A stretch of 49,448 nt of DNA, taken from assembly GCA_910585995.1 (NCBI GenBank), contig CAJUGG010000090.1, positions 1 to 49,448 on the forward strand, given 5' to 3'. How positions within the stretch are numbered: position 1 is the stretch's first letter; every line of letters begins with the position of its first letter. A program made the position numbers and the translations under genes. The stretch comes from an uncultured Lachnospiraceae bacterium. GTDB lineage: Bacteria; Bacillota; Clostridia; Lachnospirales; Lachnospiraceae. A model generated the notes under the pieces. That model worked only from the letters and a program-made list of their open reading frames with translations, searched no databases and was not told the DNA's origin. This document shows positions 6,987 to 15,354 of this stretch, in pieces.

Positions 6987-9164
6987 TTATTGCATATATT
7001 CTGCAAGTATAATCTCCGTATCAAAAGGCGTGATCCCTTCCTCCACATCGAAGATCACATCTGCTTCTTCTTTTGTCTCACACACCTCTCCTCTGGCATC
7101 CACATGCATACGCAGAAGGTCATACAGGCTGGTGCGGTGGGTGTGCACCATGGTATAACATGCCAGCGCTATCCCAGTCAGATTGGACTCCAGGTTGTTG
7201 CCTCCTAGATGACTGCAGCAACTATCTGCAAAAATCCCTGCATCGCACCAGACCATCTTACGCTCCACACAGTCTAAGATCATGGGAATCGACACTATCG
7301 TCTCCGATACCAGATCAATCCTCTGACGCACCAGTTTTGGCTCAAAGATCTCACCGCTACCCACTTCCTGCCGCTCCATATAGCCAAACGATACGTAAGG
7401 CAGAGCAGAAAACAACTGTTCTGTGTAGCTATAGACCTGGTACACCACATAGCGGCCTCCATAAGCGACCACGCTGTCAAGATCCATATCCAAAAATTCT
7501 GTCACGCCGTCTCCCGCAGCAGGACCGCCGTCCACAATATCCCCGGAATGACAGCCCTGAAAGGCTTTCGACCGCAGATTGGTATACGAGATATGATCCA
7601 GATACCCCCATTTTTCATCAAAAACCACCGCGGAAAGATCCAGATCCACCCGTTGTCCATTCTCCATATTGGTCCACCAGACAAATCCCCGCACCGCTTT
7701 GGCTTTTGCCTCTACCGGCAGCCTGGAGCCGCGCACCAGTGTCTTCGCCGCTTTAGAAGCCGCTCTCTGGTTAAACGGCGCGATATAATCTTGTAGTCTC
7801 TCGGACAGATAGACCTTTCCCATAGATTCCAGCCTGGAAAAACGCTGCCGCAGCGCCCACTCACAGATCATCACCACCTGCCTGCAGACATCCTCTTCTA
7901 CCTGCGCTTTTGCATTTTCGATCATCCTCGCCTGCGCCATCTTCCCTTTAGGATAATAATAACGAAAGCTCTGCTGGTTCCGATATTGAAAATGTGTACG
8001 CACCTGCAGAAGCACTGGCGTCGACACCTGCTCTGCTGCCTCTTTAAATACTTCCAGTATCTCCTTTTGCAGCTGCATCCTTCTAAGACGGACATCCCAC
8101 CAGCCGTTTTCCGGGTCTTCTGGCAGCGTCTCCATCCGAAGCAGCACATCCAGTCTCCTTGCCAGCTCACCGGGACGCTCCTTCAGAAGCCTAAGCGCCT
8201 CCGCCTGATCTTTTCTAAGAAGCGCACTCTCCACCTTCCCGGCAAAATGCCCGACAGGCGCTCCTGCGCGGATCTTTGCAAAAGTATCTCTGACCCTTGC
8301 ATACATTTTCGCGTGAAACTCTCCCGGATGCAGCCGTTCTCCCAGCCGCTTCCACACCTCCGGCCGCTTGTGCATCTCCTCCAAAAGCCCGGAAGACTCC
8401 GAGAGAAGTCCCATCAAGATCCGGCGCTCCTTCCTTGAAAAACTCTGAAAACGCACCCGTTTTTTTAAACTGATATCCCCGTCTGACAAGGCAGCCGCCA
8501 GCCGAAGCACATCCGTCCCCGTATGGACATACGTCTTTAATACCGACACATCCACAAGCGGCGCAGATCTTAGATAACATTTCCCAATATAAGCCACATT
8601 TTCCTTATATGGAATCTCATTTGGCAGATACTTTACAACATCTGGTACATTAGAAAAATACCACGACAGATCCATAAGATCCTGTTCCGACAGAGAACCA
8701 TTCGACGCCGCCAGGTTTTCAAAGATCCTAAGCAGTTCTTCCCTCGTCCCCACTGTCAGCACCACCACTTTTGTCTCGTCAAATAATGGCAGACGCTCCT
8801 TTTTCTTCGTCACCGGATACAGCCTTCCAAAACTCCAGTAATGCACAATCGCATTCCAGTACAGTTCTGCCTCCTGCTGCTCCATCACTTCTTCCGGAAA
8901 ATTCGGATACATCGGCTTATAGACCTTATCTGCGCCCACACGTTTTTTCAGGATCTCCACGATCTCCAGATAACACGTATCCAACACGTCTTGTTCCAGA
9001 CCTGCCAACTGGTTACACAACTCCTCTGAAAACACATACCCCAGAGGCTCCAGATTTTTCATCATAGTCAGGACACGATTCCTCTGTTCCTTTTTTGGGT
9101 CAAACGTAACTTCTTCCTCTATGTAGATCTGATTTTTTCTTCTCAGCAAAATCTCATTTACCAT
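6987..9164 (-). CDS. RtcB-linked helical protein with TerD-like C-terminal domain
   Basis: A cytoplasmic protein of 725 residues. Residues about 30-450 look all-helical and repeat-like, with a striking segment around 208-234 (YVHTGTDVLRLAAALSDGD) followed by RxxRxL-type helices. From about 505 the pattern changes to that of TerD domains: RVDLDLSAVVFDE, then HSGDIVDG, then TEFLDMDLDSV, then RYVVYQVYSYTEQLF, with a Cys/His-rich stretch near 636-648. It resembles large actinobacterial and myxobacterial proteins of unknown function (I think the MXAN_6230/SCO0854 type), but this is from memory. The helical part could be TROVE/HEAT-like; no vWA metal motif (DxSxS) is visible, so it is not a standard Ro60/Rsr. 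It lies 6 bases after rtcB, with its ribosome site GGGGTGAG at the rtcB stop, and the Y-RNA-like array follows. An RNA-binding role is inferred from this context. Confidence 0.7.
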   Translation of the reverse strand: MVNEILLRRKNQIYIEEEVTFDPKKEQRNRVLTMMKNLEPLGYVFSEELCNQLAGLEQDVLDTCYLEIVEILKKRVGADKVYKPMYPNFPEEVMEQQEAELYWNAIVHYWSFGRLYPVTKKKERLPLFDETKVVVLTVGTREELLRIFENLAASNGSLSEQDLMDLSWYFSNVPDVVKYLPNEIPYKENVAYIGKCYLRSAPLVDVSVLKTYVHTGTDVLRLAAALSDGDISLKKRVRFQSFSRKERRILMGLLSESSGLLEEMHKRPEVWKRLGERLHPGEFHAKMYARVRDTFAKIRAGAPVGHFAGKVESALLRKDQAEALRLLKERPGELARRLDVLLRMETLPEDPENGWWDVRLRRMQLQKEILEVFKEAAEQVSTPVLLQVRTHFQYRNQQSFRYYYPKGKMAQARMIENAKAQVEEDVCRQVVMICEWALRQRFSRLESMGKVYLSERLQDYIAPFNQRAASKAAKTLVRGSRLPVEAKAKAVRGFVWWTNMENGQRVDLDLSAVVFDEKWGYLDHISYTNLRSKAFQGCHSGDIVDGGPAAGDGVTEFLDMDLDSVVAYGGRYVVYQVYSYTEQLFSALPYVSFGYMERQEVGSGEIFEPKLVRQRIDLVSETIVSIPMILDCVERKMVWCDAGIFADSCCSHLGGNNLESNLTGIALACYTMVHTHRTSLYDLLRMHVDARGEVCETKEEADVIFDVEEGITPFDTEIILAEYMQ

Positions 9165-9170
9165 CGGATC

Positions 9171-10409
9171 TCACCCCTTTACAACACCCACAGTCCGCAG
9201 CTTCTTTACAGGTCTTACCAGATCCTTTTGCTGCTCCATCACCATGTCAATATCCTTATAGGCAAAGCGACACTCCTCTGCCACATCATTTTTTTTCTGT
9301 TTCCCAAGCACCACCTGCTGCTCTCTCAGATCCAGGATCACCTGCTCGGTCGAAAACGCCTCCATCGCTCCTTTTCTCGAATACGCCCTGCCAGCCCCAT
9401 GAGAAGAAGAACAAAACGACTCCGGATTTCCAAGGCCCTCCACCACATAACTATAAGAACCCATCGCTCCGGGAATCACCGCGATCTCCCCCGCACGTGC
9501 CCGCGTCGCACCCTTTCTGTGCACCCACACATTCTCTCCATAATGGTGCTCAATCGCCGCATAATTATGATGACAGTTAATCACCTCACCATACGTTACC
9601 TTTACCCCTGCATACTTCTCCACATGCTTCGCCACAAGCCCCATCGTATGCTCCATCATCCGCGCCCGGTTCTCATACGCATATGCAAGCGCCAGATTCA
9701 TCCACGCAATATACTGCTTTCCTTCCTCCGTATCCACCGGCAGAAACGCCAGCCGATACTCATCCGGCACCTGAGAATACCATCTCTCATTCAATTCCCT
9801 TGCCTTCTTGTGAAAATAATCACAAATAGCCTTCCCCATATGACGGCTGCCCGAATGAATCATCAGCCCCAAAAACCCCTGTTCATCCACCTGAAGCTCA
9901 ATAAAATGATTACCGCCCCCAAGCGTCCCCGTCTGATAATACCCATCCTCCAAAAGCGGCAGAAGCTCCCGATTCCTCTCATAAAACTCCATCTGCTCCT
10001 TAGCCGCATCCAGCACCTCAGACTCCTGTTTTGTCTTATACCGATTCACTCCCACCGGAATATTTCTCAAGATATCCCCCACCAGCAACTGAATCAACGA
10101 CCCATTTCCCGTCACAATCCCCTGAATCTCCTCAAGCCGCACATTCATCGGCACAAAAATCATCCCACACCCAATATCCGATCCAACCGCGTTCGGAATA
10201 ATCACATCCTTAGTCGCTATCACGCCCCCAATCGGCATCCCCTTCCCCGTATGCGTATCCGGCATCAAAGACACCCACCGATACACAAACGGTAGCTTCG
10301 CCAAGTGAACTGCCTGCATCAGACAACTCTCCTCCATCTTCTCCTCACTCTCCAGCCAAACCCTCACCGGAACCCTCGTCTCATACTTATCATTGCTGAT
10401 CACAAACAT
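9171..10409 (-). CDS. rtcB: RNA-splicing ligase RtcB family protein
   Basis: Joins RNA 2',3'-cyclic phosphate or 3'-phosphate ends to 5'-OH ends, using GTP and Mn. The metal and guanylate ligands expected of the family are all visible: Asp78 and Cys81 in SDIGCGM, His168 in GGGNHF, His185 in HSGSRH, the NCHHNY segment near 278-283, and the guanylylated His337 in SSHGAGR. At 412 residues it is slightly shorter than the E. coli enzyme. The start is supported by GAGAGGTGAGAG just upstream. It is the first gene of a unit with the 725-residue protein and three Y-RNA-like RNAs; no rtcA and no RtcR-type sigma-54 regulator are present in the window. The upstream 140 bases lie between this gene and a large palindromic element. 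Confidence 0.93.
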   Translation of the reverse strand: MFVISNDKYETRVPVRVWLESEEKMEESCLMQAVHLAKLPFVYRWVSLMPDTHTGKGMPIGGVIATKDVIIPNAVGSDIGCGMIFVPMNVRLEEIQGIVTGNGSLIQLLVGDILRNIPVGVNRYKTKQESEVLDAAKEQMEFYERNRELLPLLEDGYYQTGTLGGGNHFIELQVDEQGFLGLMIHSGSRHMGKAICDYFHKKARELNERWYSQVPDEYRLAFLPVDTEEGKQYIAWMNLALAYAYENRARMMEHTMGLVAKHVEKYAGVKVTYGEVINCHHNYAAIEHHYGENVWVHRKGATRARAGEIAVIPGAMGSYSYVVEGLGNPESFCSSSHGAGRAYSRKGAMEAFSTEQVILDLREQQVVLGKQKKNDVAEECRFAYKDIDMVMEQQKDLVRPVKKLRTVGVVKG

Positions 10410-10546
10410 CTCACTCTCACCTCTCTCATTGTCTTTCGATAGGTAAATCCTACCACACCCTTAAATAAATATCATTTAAAAAAAGCTGCGAACTCCCCAC
10501 CCCTAAAAAATTTTCAAAGTCCTTACCCCCCCCACTCCTACACAAA

Positions 10547-10803
10547 CCAGGGCCAGCCGCAAAAGGAGCACCTGCAAGGGGGCGTGTGGGGCAGCGGGCT
10601 TCTGGGAATTGCGTCAATAGTGCTGTGTAGATTGGAGCGGACAGTCGGTGACGTTTGTATGAGCCAAGCGGACACCCCTGTCCGATTGGAGCATACAAAC
10701 GTTGCTGACTGTCCGATACACTCTATGCAGACATTGACCAACTCCCAGAAGCCCGCTGCCCCACACGCCCCCTTGCAGGTGCTCCTTTTGCGGCTGGCCC
10801 GTC
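10547..10803 (+). repeat. Large palindromic element, copy A
   Basis: A 58-base perfect inverted repeat (10550-10607 with 10743-10800) encloses a conserved core. The core has left part 10616-10645 and right part 10708-10735, both identical to copy B at 15461-15660. Inside are the stems CGGACAGTC (10638-10646) with GACTGTCCG (10707-10715), ACGTTTGTAT (10651-10660) with ATACAAACGT (10693-10702), and an apical hairpin CGGACA-CCCC-TGTCCG (10669-10684). The outer ends CCAGGG and CCCGTC are shared with copy B. The middle of the arms is unrelated to copy B yet perfectly self-complementary. It fills the space between the rtcB start region and the end of the ABC-F gene, and may also end ABC-F transcription. 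I do not recognise the family. Confidence 0.85.
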
Positions 10804-10809
10804 GCCCCC

Positions 10810-12351
10810 TCACATCTTCACAACCTTCGTCGCAATCTCCTCCACAAACCTCACATCATGTTCCACCACCAGCATCGTCGCCCCGCACGCCAACAGCACC
10901 TTCTCAATCTGCATCCTGGAAAACACATCCACATAATTCATCGGCTCATCCCACACATACAGATGCGCCGGCGTCATCAGACTCGCTGCCAGCAGAATCT
11001 TCTTCTTCTGCCCTTCAGAAAACTCCTCCATCCCCTTTGAAAACTGCTCCCTCTCCAGATCCAACTGCCTGAGAATCGCACAAAACAACCTCTCCTCCAG
11101 TCTCCGTTCCCTGCAAAACTCCCGGATACTCCCCCTCAAAAAAGAAGTATCCTGCGACACATACGAGATCACCAGTCCGGATGCCGCCCGAAGCACCCCC
11201 TCTTCCCGAAGCCCCATCTCCCTCAACTTCTCCTCCCGCTCAGCTCCTCCACAAGCCGCCAGCACCCCTTTCAAAAGACTCGACTTTCCACACCCATTTT
11301 CCCCCTGCAAGAACACACGTTCTCCTCTTCGTATCTCCAGTCCCATCCCACAAAAGACAGGCTCTCTCGCTCCCTCATACCAAAGCCCATACTCGCGCGC
11401 CTCCAAAAGTACCTCTTTATGATGCAAAAGCGGCATCATCTTCAGTTCCACCGGACACTCCAGATCCTGCAACAGACCCTCCTGCTCCCGAATCTCCCGC
11501 CCGATCCTCTGTTCCATCTGCTTTACCCGGCTCTGCATCTTCTTCGTCTTTGCCCCAATATAAGGCCGTGTGCCATTCCCCCTCTCATGCTCTTTGACCG
11601 GATCATACCCGATCTTACTTCTCTCATTCTGATCCGCCCACTGCCTGCTTCTAAGCGACGCCTGTCTCAATTTCCCGATCTCTTTTCTGTGTTTCTCATT
11701 TTCCATCTGCACAAACATATCCCTGCGTCTCTTATTTTCCCACCAACTAGAAAAATTTCCCCTCTGCACCTCAATGGTAGAACGATTCAGCACCAGCACA
11801 TGATCAATGCAGGCATCCAACAGATCCCTGTCATGAGACACCAGAATAAATCCCTTTTTCTGCGCCAAATACCCTTTCACCGTCTCCCTCGCAGACTGAT
11901 CCAGATGATTCGTCGGCTCATCAATCAGCAAAAAATCATGCTCCCCAGAAAAAAGCACTGCCAGCATCACCTTAGTACGCTCCCCATGGCTCAGCGTCTC
12001 AAACGGCCTGTAAAGCACCTCTGCATCCACCGATAGCCGCTCTAACTCCCGGCACACACGCCAGTATTCACACCCTGCCTTCCACTGCTCCATCAGATCC
12101 ACTCCCAAGCATTTCAGATCTTCTGCACTCACCTGATAGGGAAAATAATCAAACGCCGTACTGGCAGTAATCCTCCCCTGATACTCATACTTTCCCAACA
12201 AAAGCTGTAAAAATGTCGTCTTCCCCTTTCCATTACGTCCCAAAAATCCCACCTTCCAGTCCGTATCCACCGAAAAAGAGACCCCTTCAAAAATAAGATC
12301 TGCACTTCCCTCATAGCAAAATGTCAGATCCAATACCTCAATTCGTGCCAT
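10810..12351 (-). CDS. ABC-F ATPase, CplR/Lsa-like ribosome-protection protein
   Basis: A soluble protein of 513 residues with two ATP-binding cassettes and no membrane domain. Cassette 1 has Walker A GRNGKGKT, signature LSHGERTK and Walker B LLIDEPTNHLD. Cassette 2 has GENGCGKSS, FSEGQKKKI and VWDEPMNYVD. The N-terminal TDWKVGFLGRNG...LLLGKYEY pattern is close to the clostridial CplR and enterococcal Lsa proteins, which push lincosamides, pleuromutilins and streptogramin A off the ribosome; whether this one confers resistance cannot be read from the sequence. The interdomain linker is charged and basic, as in antibiotic-resistance ABC-Fs. A consensus promoter lies 250 bases upstream, leaving a long leader with attenuator-like structure. 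Confidence 0.88.
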   Translation of the reverse strand: MARIEVLDLTFCYEGSADLIFEGVSFSVDTDWKVGFLGRNGKGKTTFLQLLLGKYEYQGRITASTAFDYFPYQVSAEDLKCLGVDLMEQWKAGCEYWRVCRELERLSVDAEVLYRPFETLSHGERTKVMLAVLFSGEHDFLLIDEPTNHLDQSARETVKGYLAQKKGFILVSHDRDLLDACIDHVLVLNRSTIEVQRGNFSSWWENKRRRDMFVQMENEKHRKEIGKLRQASLRSRQWADQNERSKIGYDPVKEHERGNGTRPYIGAKTKKMQSRVKQMEQRIGREIREQEGLLQDLECPVELKMMPLLHHKEVLLEAREYGLWYEGAREPVFCGMGLEIRRGERVFLQGENGCGKSSLLKGVLAACGGAEREEKLREMGLREEGVLRAASGLVISYVSQDTSFLRGSIREFCRERRLEERLFCAILRQLDLEREQFSKGMEEFSEGQKKKILLAASLMTPAHLYVWDEPMNYVDVFSRMQIEKVLLACGATMLVVEHDVRFVEEIATKVVKM

Positions 12352-12424
12352 AGTCTTGTTCCCTCCTGTCTATCCTGCGCTGCCAAAGCGTCCAAAACTA
12401 CGCACTCTCCCCATATTTACGCAC

Positions 12425-12487
12425 AAAAAAGAGAGGGGATGAGAACATAATCCACCTTTGGCAACATGACAAAGCCGTATCCCTTCT
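12425..12487 (-). terminator. Candidate attenuator in the ABC-F leader
   Basis: On the minus strand, AGAAGGGAT (12487-12479) can pair with ATCCCCTCT (12440-12432) with one mismatch, followed by C and six T (12430-12425). The loop contains a smaller CTTTG/CAAAG hairpin. The segment GGGATACGGC (12483-12474) can instead pair imperfectly with GCGGTATCGC about 17 bases upstream, so the two folds compete. It lies between the leader's promoter and the ABC-F start, as expected for transcription attenuation. The large loop and mismatch keep confidence low. Confidence 0.4.
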
Positions 12488-12561
12488 TATTTAAAAAAAG
12501 CGATACCGCACACAACCTGTAATCTGTAACTTACGACTTGTATCATGTTTTCAAAAGTCGA

Positions 12562-12573
12562 TTATAATCTCAT
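12562..12573 (-). CDS. Three-codon leader ORF (Met-Arg-Leu-stop)
   Basis: In the leader of the ABC-F gene, the minus strand has an AGGAGAGAGGTG ribosome site five bases before ATG AGA TTA TAA. The peptide would be Met-Arg-Leu. Leader peptides that sense ribosome-targeting antibiotics are often this short, and an Arg-Leu pair is part of known macrolide-arrest peptides, although those usually continue with a basic residue. It is the only strong ribosome site in the leader before the one of the ABC-F gene. A second, longer open frame (12546-12487, 19 codons) has no ribosome site. Confidence 0.4.
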   Translation of the reverse strand: MRL

Positions 12574-12604
12574 CTTTTCACCTCTCTCCTCTAAATCTGT
12601 CCCC

Positions 12605-12633
12605 ATTATAAGGCTCTTTTTATCTTTTGTCAA
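12605..12633 (-). promoter_or_regulatory. Consensus promoter of the ABC-F gene
   Basis: Minus strand: TTGACA (12633-12628), 17 bases, TATAAT (12610-12605). Both boxes match the sigma-A consensus exactly. Transcription would start near 12598 and leave a leader of about 245 bases before the ATG at 12351, far longer than needed for translation. Confidence 0.8.
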
Positions 12634-12650
12634 TTCTCAAAAACGTCAAT

Positions 12651-12662
12651 ATGTGTTATGAT
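12651..12662 (+). promoter_or_regulatory. Extended -10 box for the small peptide gene
   Basis: On the plus strand, TGT-TATGAT (12654-12662) forms an extended -10 element about 45 bases before the peptide start. No well-spaced -35 box is visible, since the nearest TTGTCA is 24 bases away. It is divergent from, and separate from, the ABC-F promoter. Confidence 0.35.
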
Positions 12663-12708
12663 CTCCTTGTTGTCCAACCGATACCCTACACAGGGACGAG
12701 GTGTTCAA

Positions 12709-12804
12709 ATGGAGATGCTCATGACCTTTTTCGTAACTGTCGCGGCTGGTGTAGCCTGCCACTACATCATCAAATGGTTAGACAGCGACCAGGACAACAA
12801 ATAG
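12709..12804 (+). CDS. 31-residue hydrophobic peptide (type I toxin-like)
   Basis: A short gene: ATG at 12709, TAG at 12802, with GAGGTG six bases before the start. The product begins MEMLMTFFVTVAAG, forms one membrane helix, and ends IIKWLDSDQDNK, a basic/aromatic boundary with a charged tail. This shape (one helix, then a polar C-terminus) is typical of type I toxins of the Fst/Ldr kind and of other small membrane peptides ending in KWLD that I recall from Clostridia. A hairpin (12807-12826) and a strong terminator (12842-12877) follow. No antisense RNA gene can be identified with confidence, so the toxin idea is inference. Confidence 0.55.
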   Translation: MEMLMTFFVTVAAGVACHYIIKWLDSDQDNK

Positions 12805-12841
12805 CCTAGTGGGTGCTTTGCCACTATAAAAAGAAAAGAAG

Positions 12842-12877
12842 AATCCCCAGACTGTACTCCACTACGGTCTGGGGATT
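12842..12877. terminator. Bidirectional terminator between peptide gene and PBP gene
   Basis: An 11-pair perfect stem AATCCCCAGAC (12842-12852) with GTCTGGGGATT (12867-12877) and a 14-base loop. T-rich sequence follows on both strands (TTTGTTCTTTG on plus; ATTCTTCTTTTC on minus). It lies between the converging peptide gene and the penicillin-binding protein gene and could serve both. Confidence 0.75.
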
Positions 12878-12973
12878 TGTTCTTTGTTCAAATGGATTGC
12901 TCACATCCTTTTGCCTACTGGCATTATAGCATATGCTATTTTCTTTTGCAATATTCAAAAATTCAAATTCACT

Positions 12974-15250
12974 CTATTCCCCCAGACTATTTAGCTTCTC
13001 CACCTCCTGTGTATACAGCTTGCGGCTGTAGATCTGTTCAATCAGTGCTTTGGCCTCTTCATACAGTCTCTGCCGCTCCTCTGGATATCCCTCTGCCGCC
13101 GGATCTAAGGTACTGATCTGATACAGGATCGCTTCCGCCTGATCAGCTAGCATATGGTCCTCCCGGTAATTGCGCACCGTGTATCCCTCGGAAAGTACCT
13201 CATCATCTGCTCTTCCCGGCAGATAGCTCTCATATCCCTGCGCCCCCGCCGGATTGAGCTGCACCTGCTCTCCTTCCGCTGACTTTGTGAAACTTTTATC
13301 AGTGCTGTCCTTCACCAGTTCCTCCATCACCGTCTTCCAGATCGAGGCCGGATACGTAGCTCCATACAGATTTTTCAGGATTCTGGGTTCATCATACCCC
13401 ACCCACACACTCATGGAATAATCCGGCGTCACCCCACAGAACCACCCATCCTTACATTCATTGGTCGTCCCCGTCTTCCCGGCTGCCTCCACATCCAGGT
13501 TCCATCCCATAGACGCCGCCGTACCAGACCGGATCACCCCTTTCATAATCTCCACCATCTCAGTAGCCGCATAAGGCGTATACACCTCCTTCGCCTCCGC
13601 TTCCTGATACAGCTCATTGCCATCCCGGTCCTTCAAAGAAGTCAAACAAGTCGCCGGAACATATTCGCCCTCATTCGCCAATGTAGAATACCCATTCGCC
13701 ATCTCCACTGTCGTCGCTCCGTACGTCAGCCCCCCAAGCGCCGACGCCGGATAATCATCATCCGGCACAACCCTGGCAAACTCCATCTCCCTCACATAAG
13801 ATAGCGCTTTCTTAGGCGTCAGCGTACAAAACAACCACCACGCACAGCCATTCACTGACTTTTCCACTGCCCGGTCAAGCCTCATCTGCCCTCCGGACAA
13901 CTCCGTAGCCGACAGTCCCATCTCCTTTGCCTTTGTCACATCAATATTTTTCAACTGAGACGACGCCTCATACCCCTCATTCAGCGCCGGCGCATACACC
14001 GCCAAAGGCTTAAAAGAACTCCCCGGCTGACGATAAGACTGATACGCCCGGTTCAGCGTATACACGTCCGTCTCCTGGCTCCTCCCGCCCACGATCGCAA
14101 CTACCTTGTTTGTCCGGTTATCAATCACCGTAGAAGCCCCCTGAAACGCATAGATCCCATTTCCCCCAAGCTCCTCATCAAACGCTAGCGTCTCATCCAC
14201 CGCCCTCTGCAAAAGCTCCTGCTTCTCCCCATTTAACGAAGTCCTCACCACATATCCGCCCGTATACAACTCCCCGCGAAACGTCTCATACTGATCATTG
14301 TAATCCGCCAGATACGCCCGGTAATCCTCCATATCCTCAAACTCATACCGAAACCCAAAACCATCCAGCTCCATCAAATACCGAACCGCACAATCCACCG
14401 CATACGTCGTCTCATAATTCTGTATCTTTTCCGTCTGCTGTGGGTTCAATACAATCTCATACCGCTTCGCCTTAGCCAGTTCCGCCACCGTAATATACCC
14501 ACACTCATACATATCCTCCAGAATCTTATCCCTTCTCTCCAACGCATGCTCCGCATTTTTCAGCGGATCATAATAAGAAGGCGCATTTGGAATCGCACAA
14601 AGGTACGCCGTCTCACTCAAATTCAACTCCTTCGCCGATTTCCCAAAATACTTCTTCGCCGCCGCCTCAATCCCATAACACCGATTAGAAAAATAAGCAC
14701 GATTCACATAAAACTCCAGAATCTGCTCCTTCCCATATTTCTTCTCAAGTTCTACCGCCACCAAAATCTCCCGCACCTTCCGCTCCAGCGTCACCTCATT
14801 CGACAAAAACACACTCCTCGCCAACTGCTGTGTAATCGTACTAGCCCCATGCTTCTCCTCCCCCTTAGTAATCAAATACCGATAGCAAACCCGCAAAATC
14901 CCTTCCTTATCATATCCCTCATGCTCCCAAAACCGCCTGTCCTCCACCGCCACAAACGCTTCAATCACCCGGCTCGGAATCTCCTCATACCTCAGATAAT
15001 CCGCATCCGCATCCACCGACAACTTACTGACAAGCTCCCCCTCATCATCATAAATATAACTGCTCAAGTTCTTCACAAACAGATCCACATCCGCCTTCTC
15101 CACCACCCGCTCAGCCTCCCTCTTATACTCCTCATACACCGGATAATACCGCACATACAACACCCCCGCCACAACCCCCAAAGCCACCAGACACAACACA
15201 AAAACAATCAAAAGCCCAAGAGCAATCCTCTTTACCACCTTCAAATCCAT
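12974..15250 (-). CDS. Class A penicillin-binding protein (transglycosylase/transpeptidase)
   Basis: A bifunctional cell-wall synthase of about 758 residues. A single N-terminal membrane helix (ALGLLIVFVLCLVALGVVAG) anchors it. The GT51 transglycosylase follows, with the catalytic Glu in VEDRRFWEHEG and the GASTITQQLARS motif. The transpeptidase has SSFK as the SxxK serine motif, SVNGC as SxN and KTGTTN as the third motif, all intact. The C-terminal 60 residues are charged and coiled-coil-like. The start is uncertain: an ATG at 15250 is only one base from GGGAGG, a TTG at 15244 has ideal spacing, and the first in-frame ATG at 15280 overlaps the -10 box. It stands alone. Confidence 0.9.
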   Translation of the reverse strand: MDLKVVKRIALGLLIVFVLCLVALGVVAGVLYVRYYPVYEEYKREAERVVEKADVDLFVKNLSSYIYDDEGELVSKLSVDADADYLRYEEIPSRVIEAFVAVEDRRFWEHEGYDKEGILRVCYRYLITKGEEKHGASTITQQLARSVFLSNEVTLERKVREILVAVELEKKYGKEQILEFYVNRAYFSNRCYGIEAAAKKYFGKSAKELNLSETAYLCAIPNAPSYYDPLKNAEHALERRDKILEDMYECGYITVAELAKAKRYEIVLNPQQTEKIQNYETTYAVDCAVRYLMELDGFGFRYEFEDMEDYRAYLADYNDQYETFRGELYTGGYVVRTSLNGEKQELLQRAVDETLAFDEELGGNGIYAFQGASTVIDNRTNKVVAIVGGRSQETDVYTLNRAYQSYRQPGSSFKPLAVYAPALNEGYEASSQLKNIDVTKAKEMGLSATELSGGQMRLDRAVEKSVNGCAWWLFCTLTPKKALSYVREMEFARVVPDDDYPASALGGLTYGATTVEMANGYSTLANEGEYVPATCLTSLKDRDGNELYQEAEAKEVYTPYAATEMVEIMKGVIRSGTAASMGWNLDVEAAGKTGTTNECKDGWFCGVTPDYSMSVWVGYDEPRILKNLYGATYPASIWKTVMEELVKDSTDKSFTKSAEGEQVQLNPAGAQGYESYLPGRADDEVLSEGYTVRNYREDHMLADQAEAILYQISTLDPAAEGYPEERQRLYEEAKALIEQIYSRKLYTQEVEKLNSLGE

Positions 15251-15278
15251 TCCTCCCAAATCCAAGCACATTTTCACC

Positions 15279-15287
15279 ATTATACCA
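15279..15287 (-). promoter_or_regulatory. Extended -10 box of the PBP gene
   Basis: Minus strand TGG-TATAAT at 15287-15279 is a perfect extended -10 element with no good -35 box. If used, transcription starts near 15272, which excludes the ATG at 15280 and supports a start codon at 15250 or 15244. Confidence 0.5.
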
Positions 15288-15354
15288 CTATCCTATGAAA
15301 TCCGCACCATTCTATACCACCCATTTCCCCCAATCCCTCCCATCCAAAATAATT

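Noticed and set aside
9228..10295. 355-residue open frame antisense to rtcB
   Set aside because: Rich in His, Pro, Arg and Ile as expected from antisense of biased codons; no ribosome site, no recognisable domain, and rtcB on the other strand is complete with all active-site residues.
10584..11072. 162-residue open frame starting in palindrome A
   Set aside because: It spans the palindromic core and then the antisense of the ABC-F gene; Pro/Ser-rich translation without family features.
12487..12546. 19-codon second leader frame in the ABC-F leader
   Set aside because: No ribosome site precedes its ATG, so it is not listed as a gene, although it overlaps the 5' arm of the attenuator.
14546..15298. 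250-residue open frame antisense to the PBP gene
   Set aside because: Low-complexity basic translation, shadow of an intact class A PBP gene.
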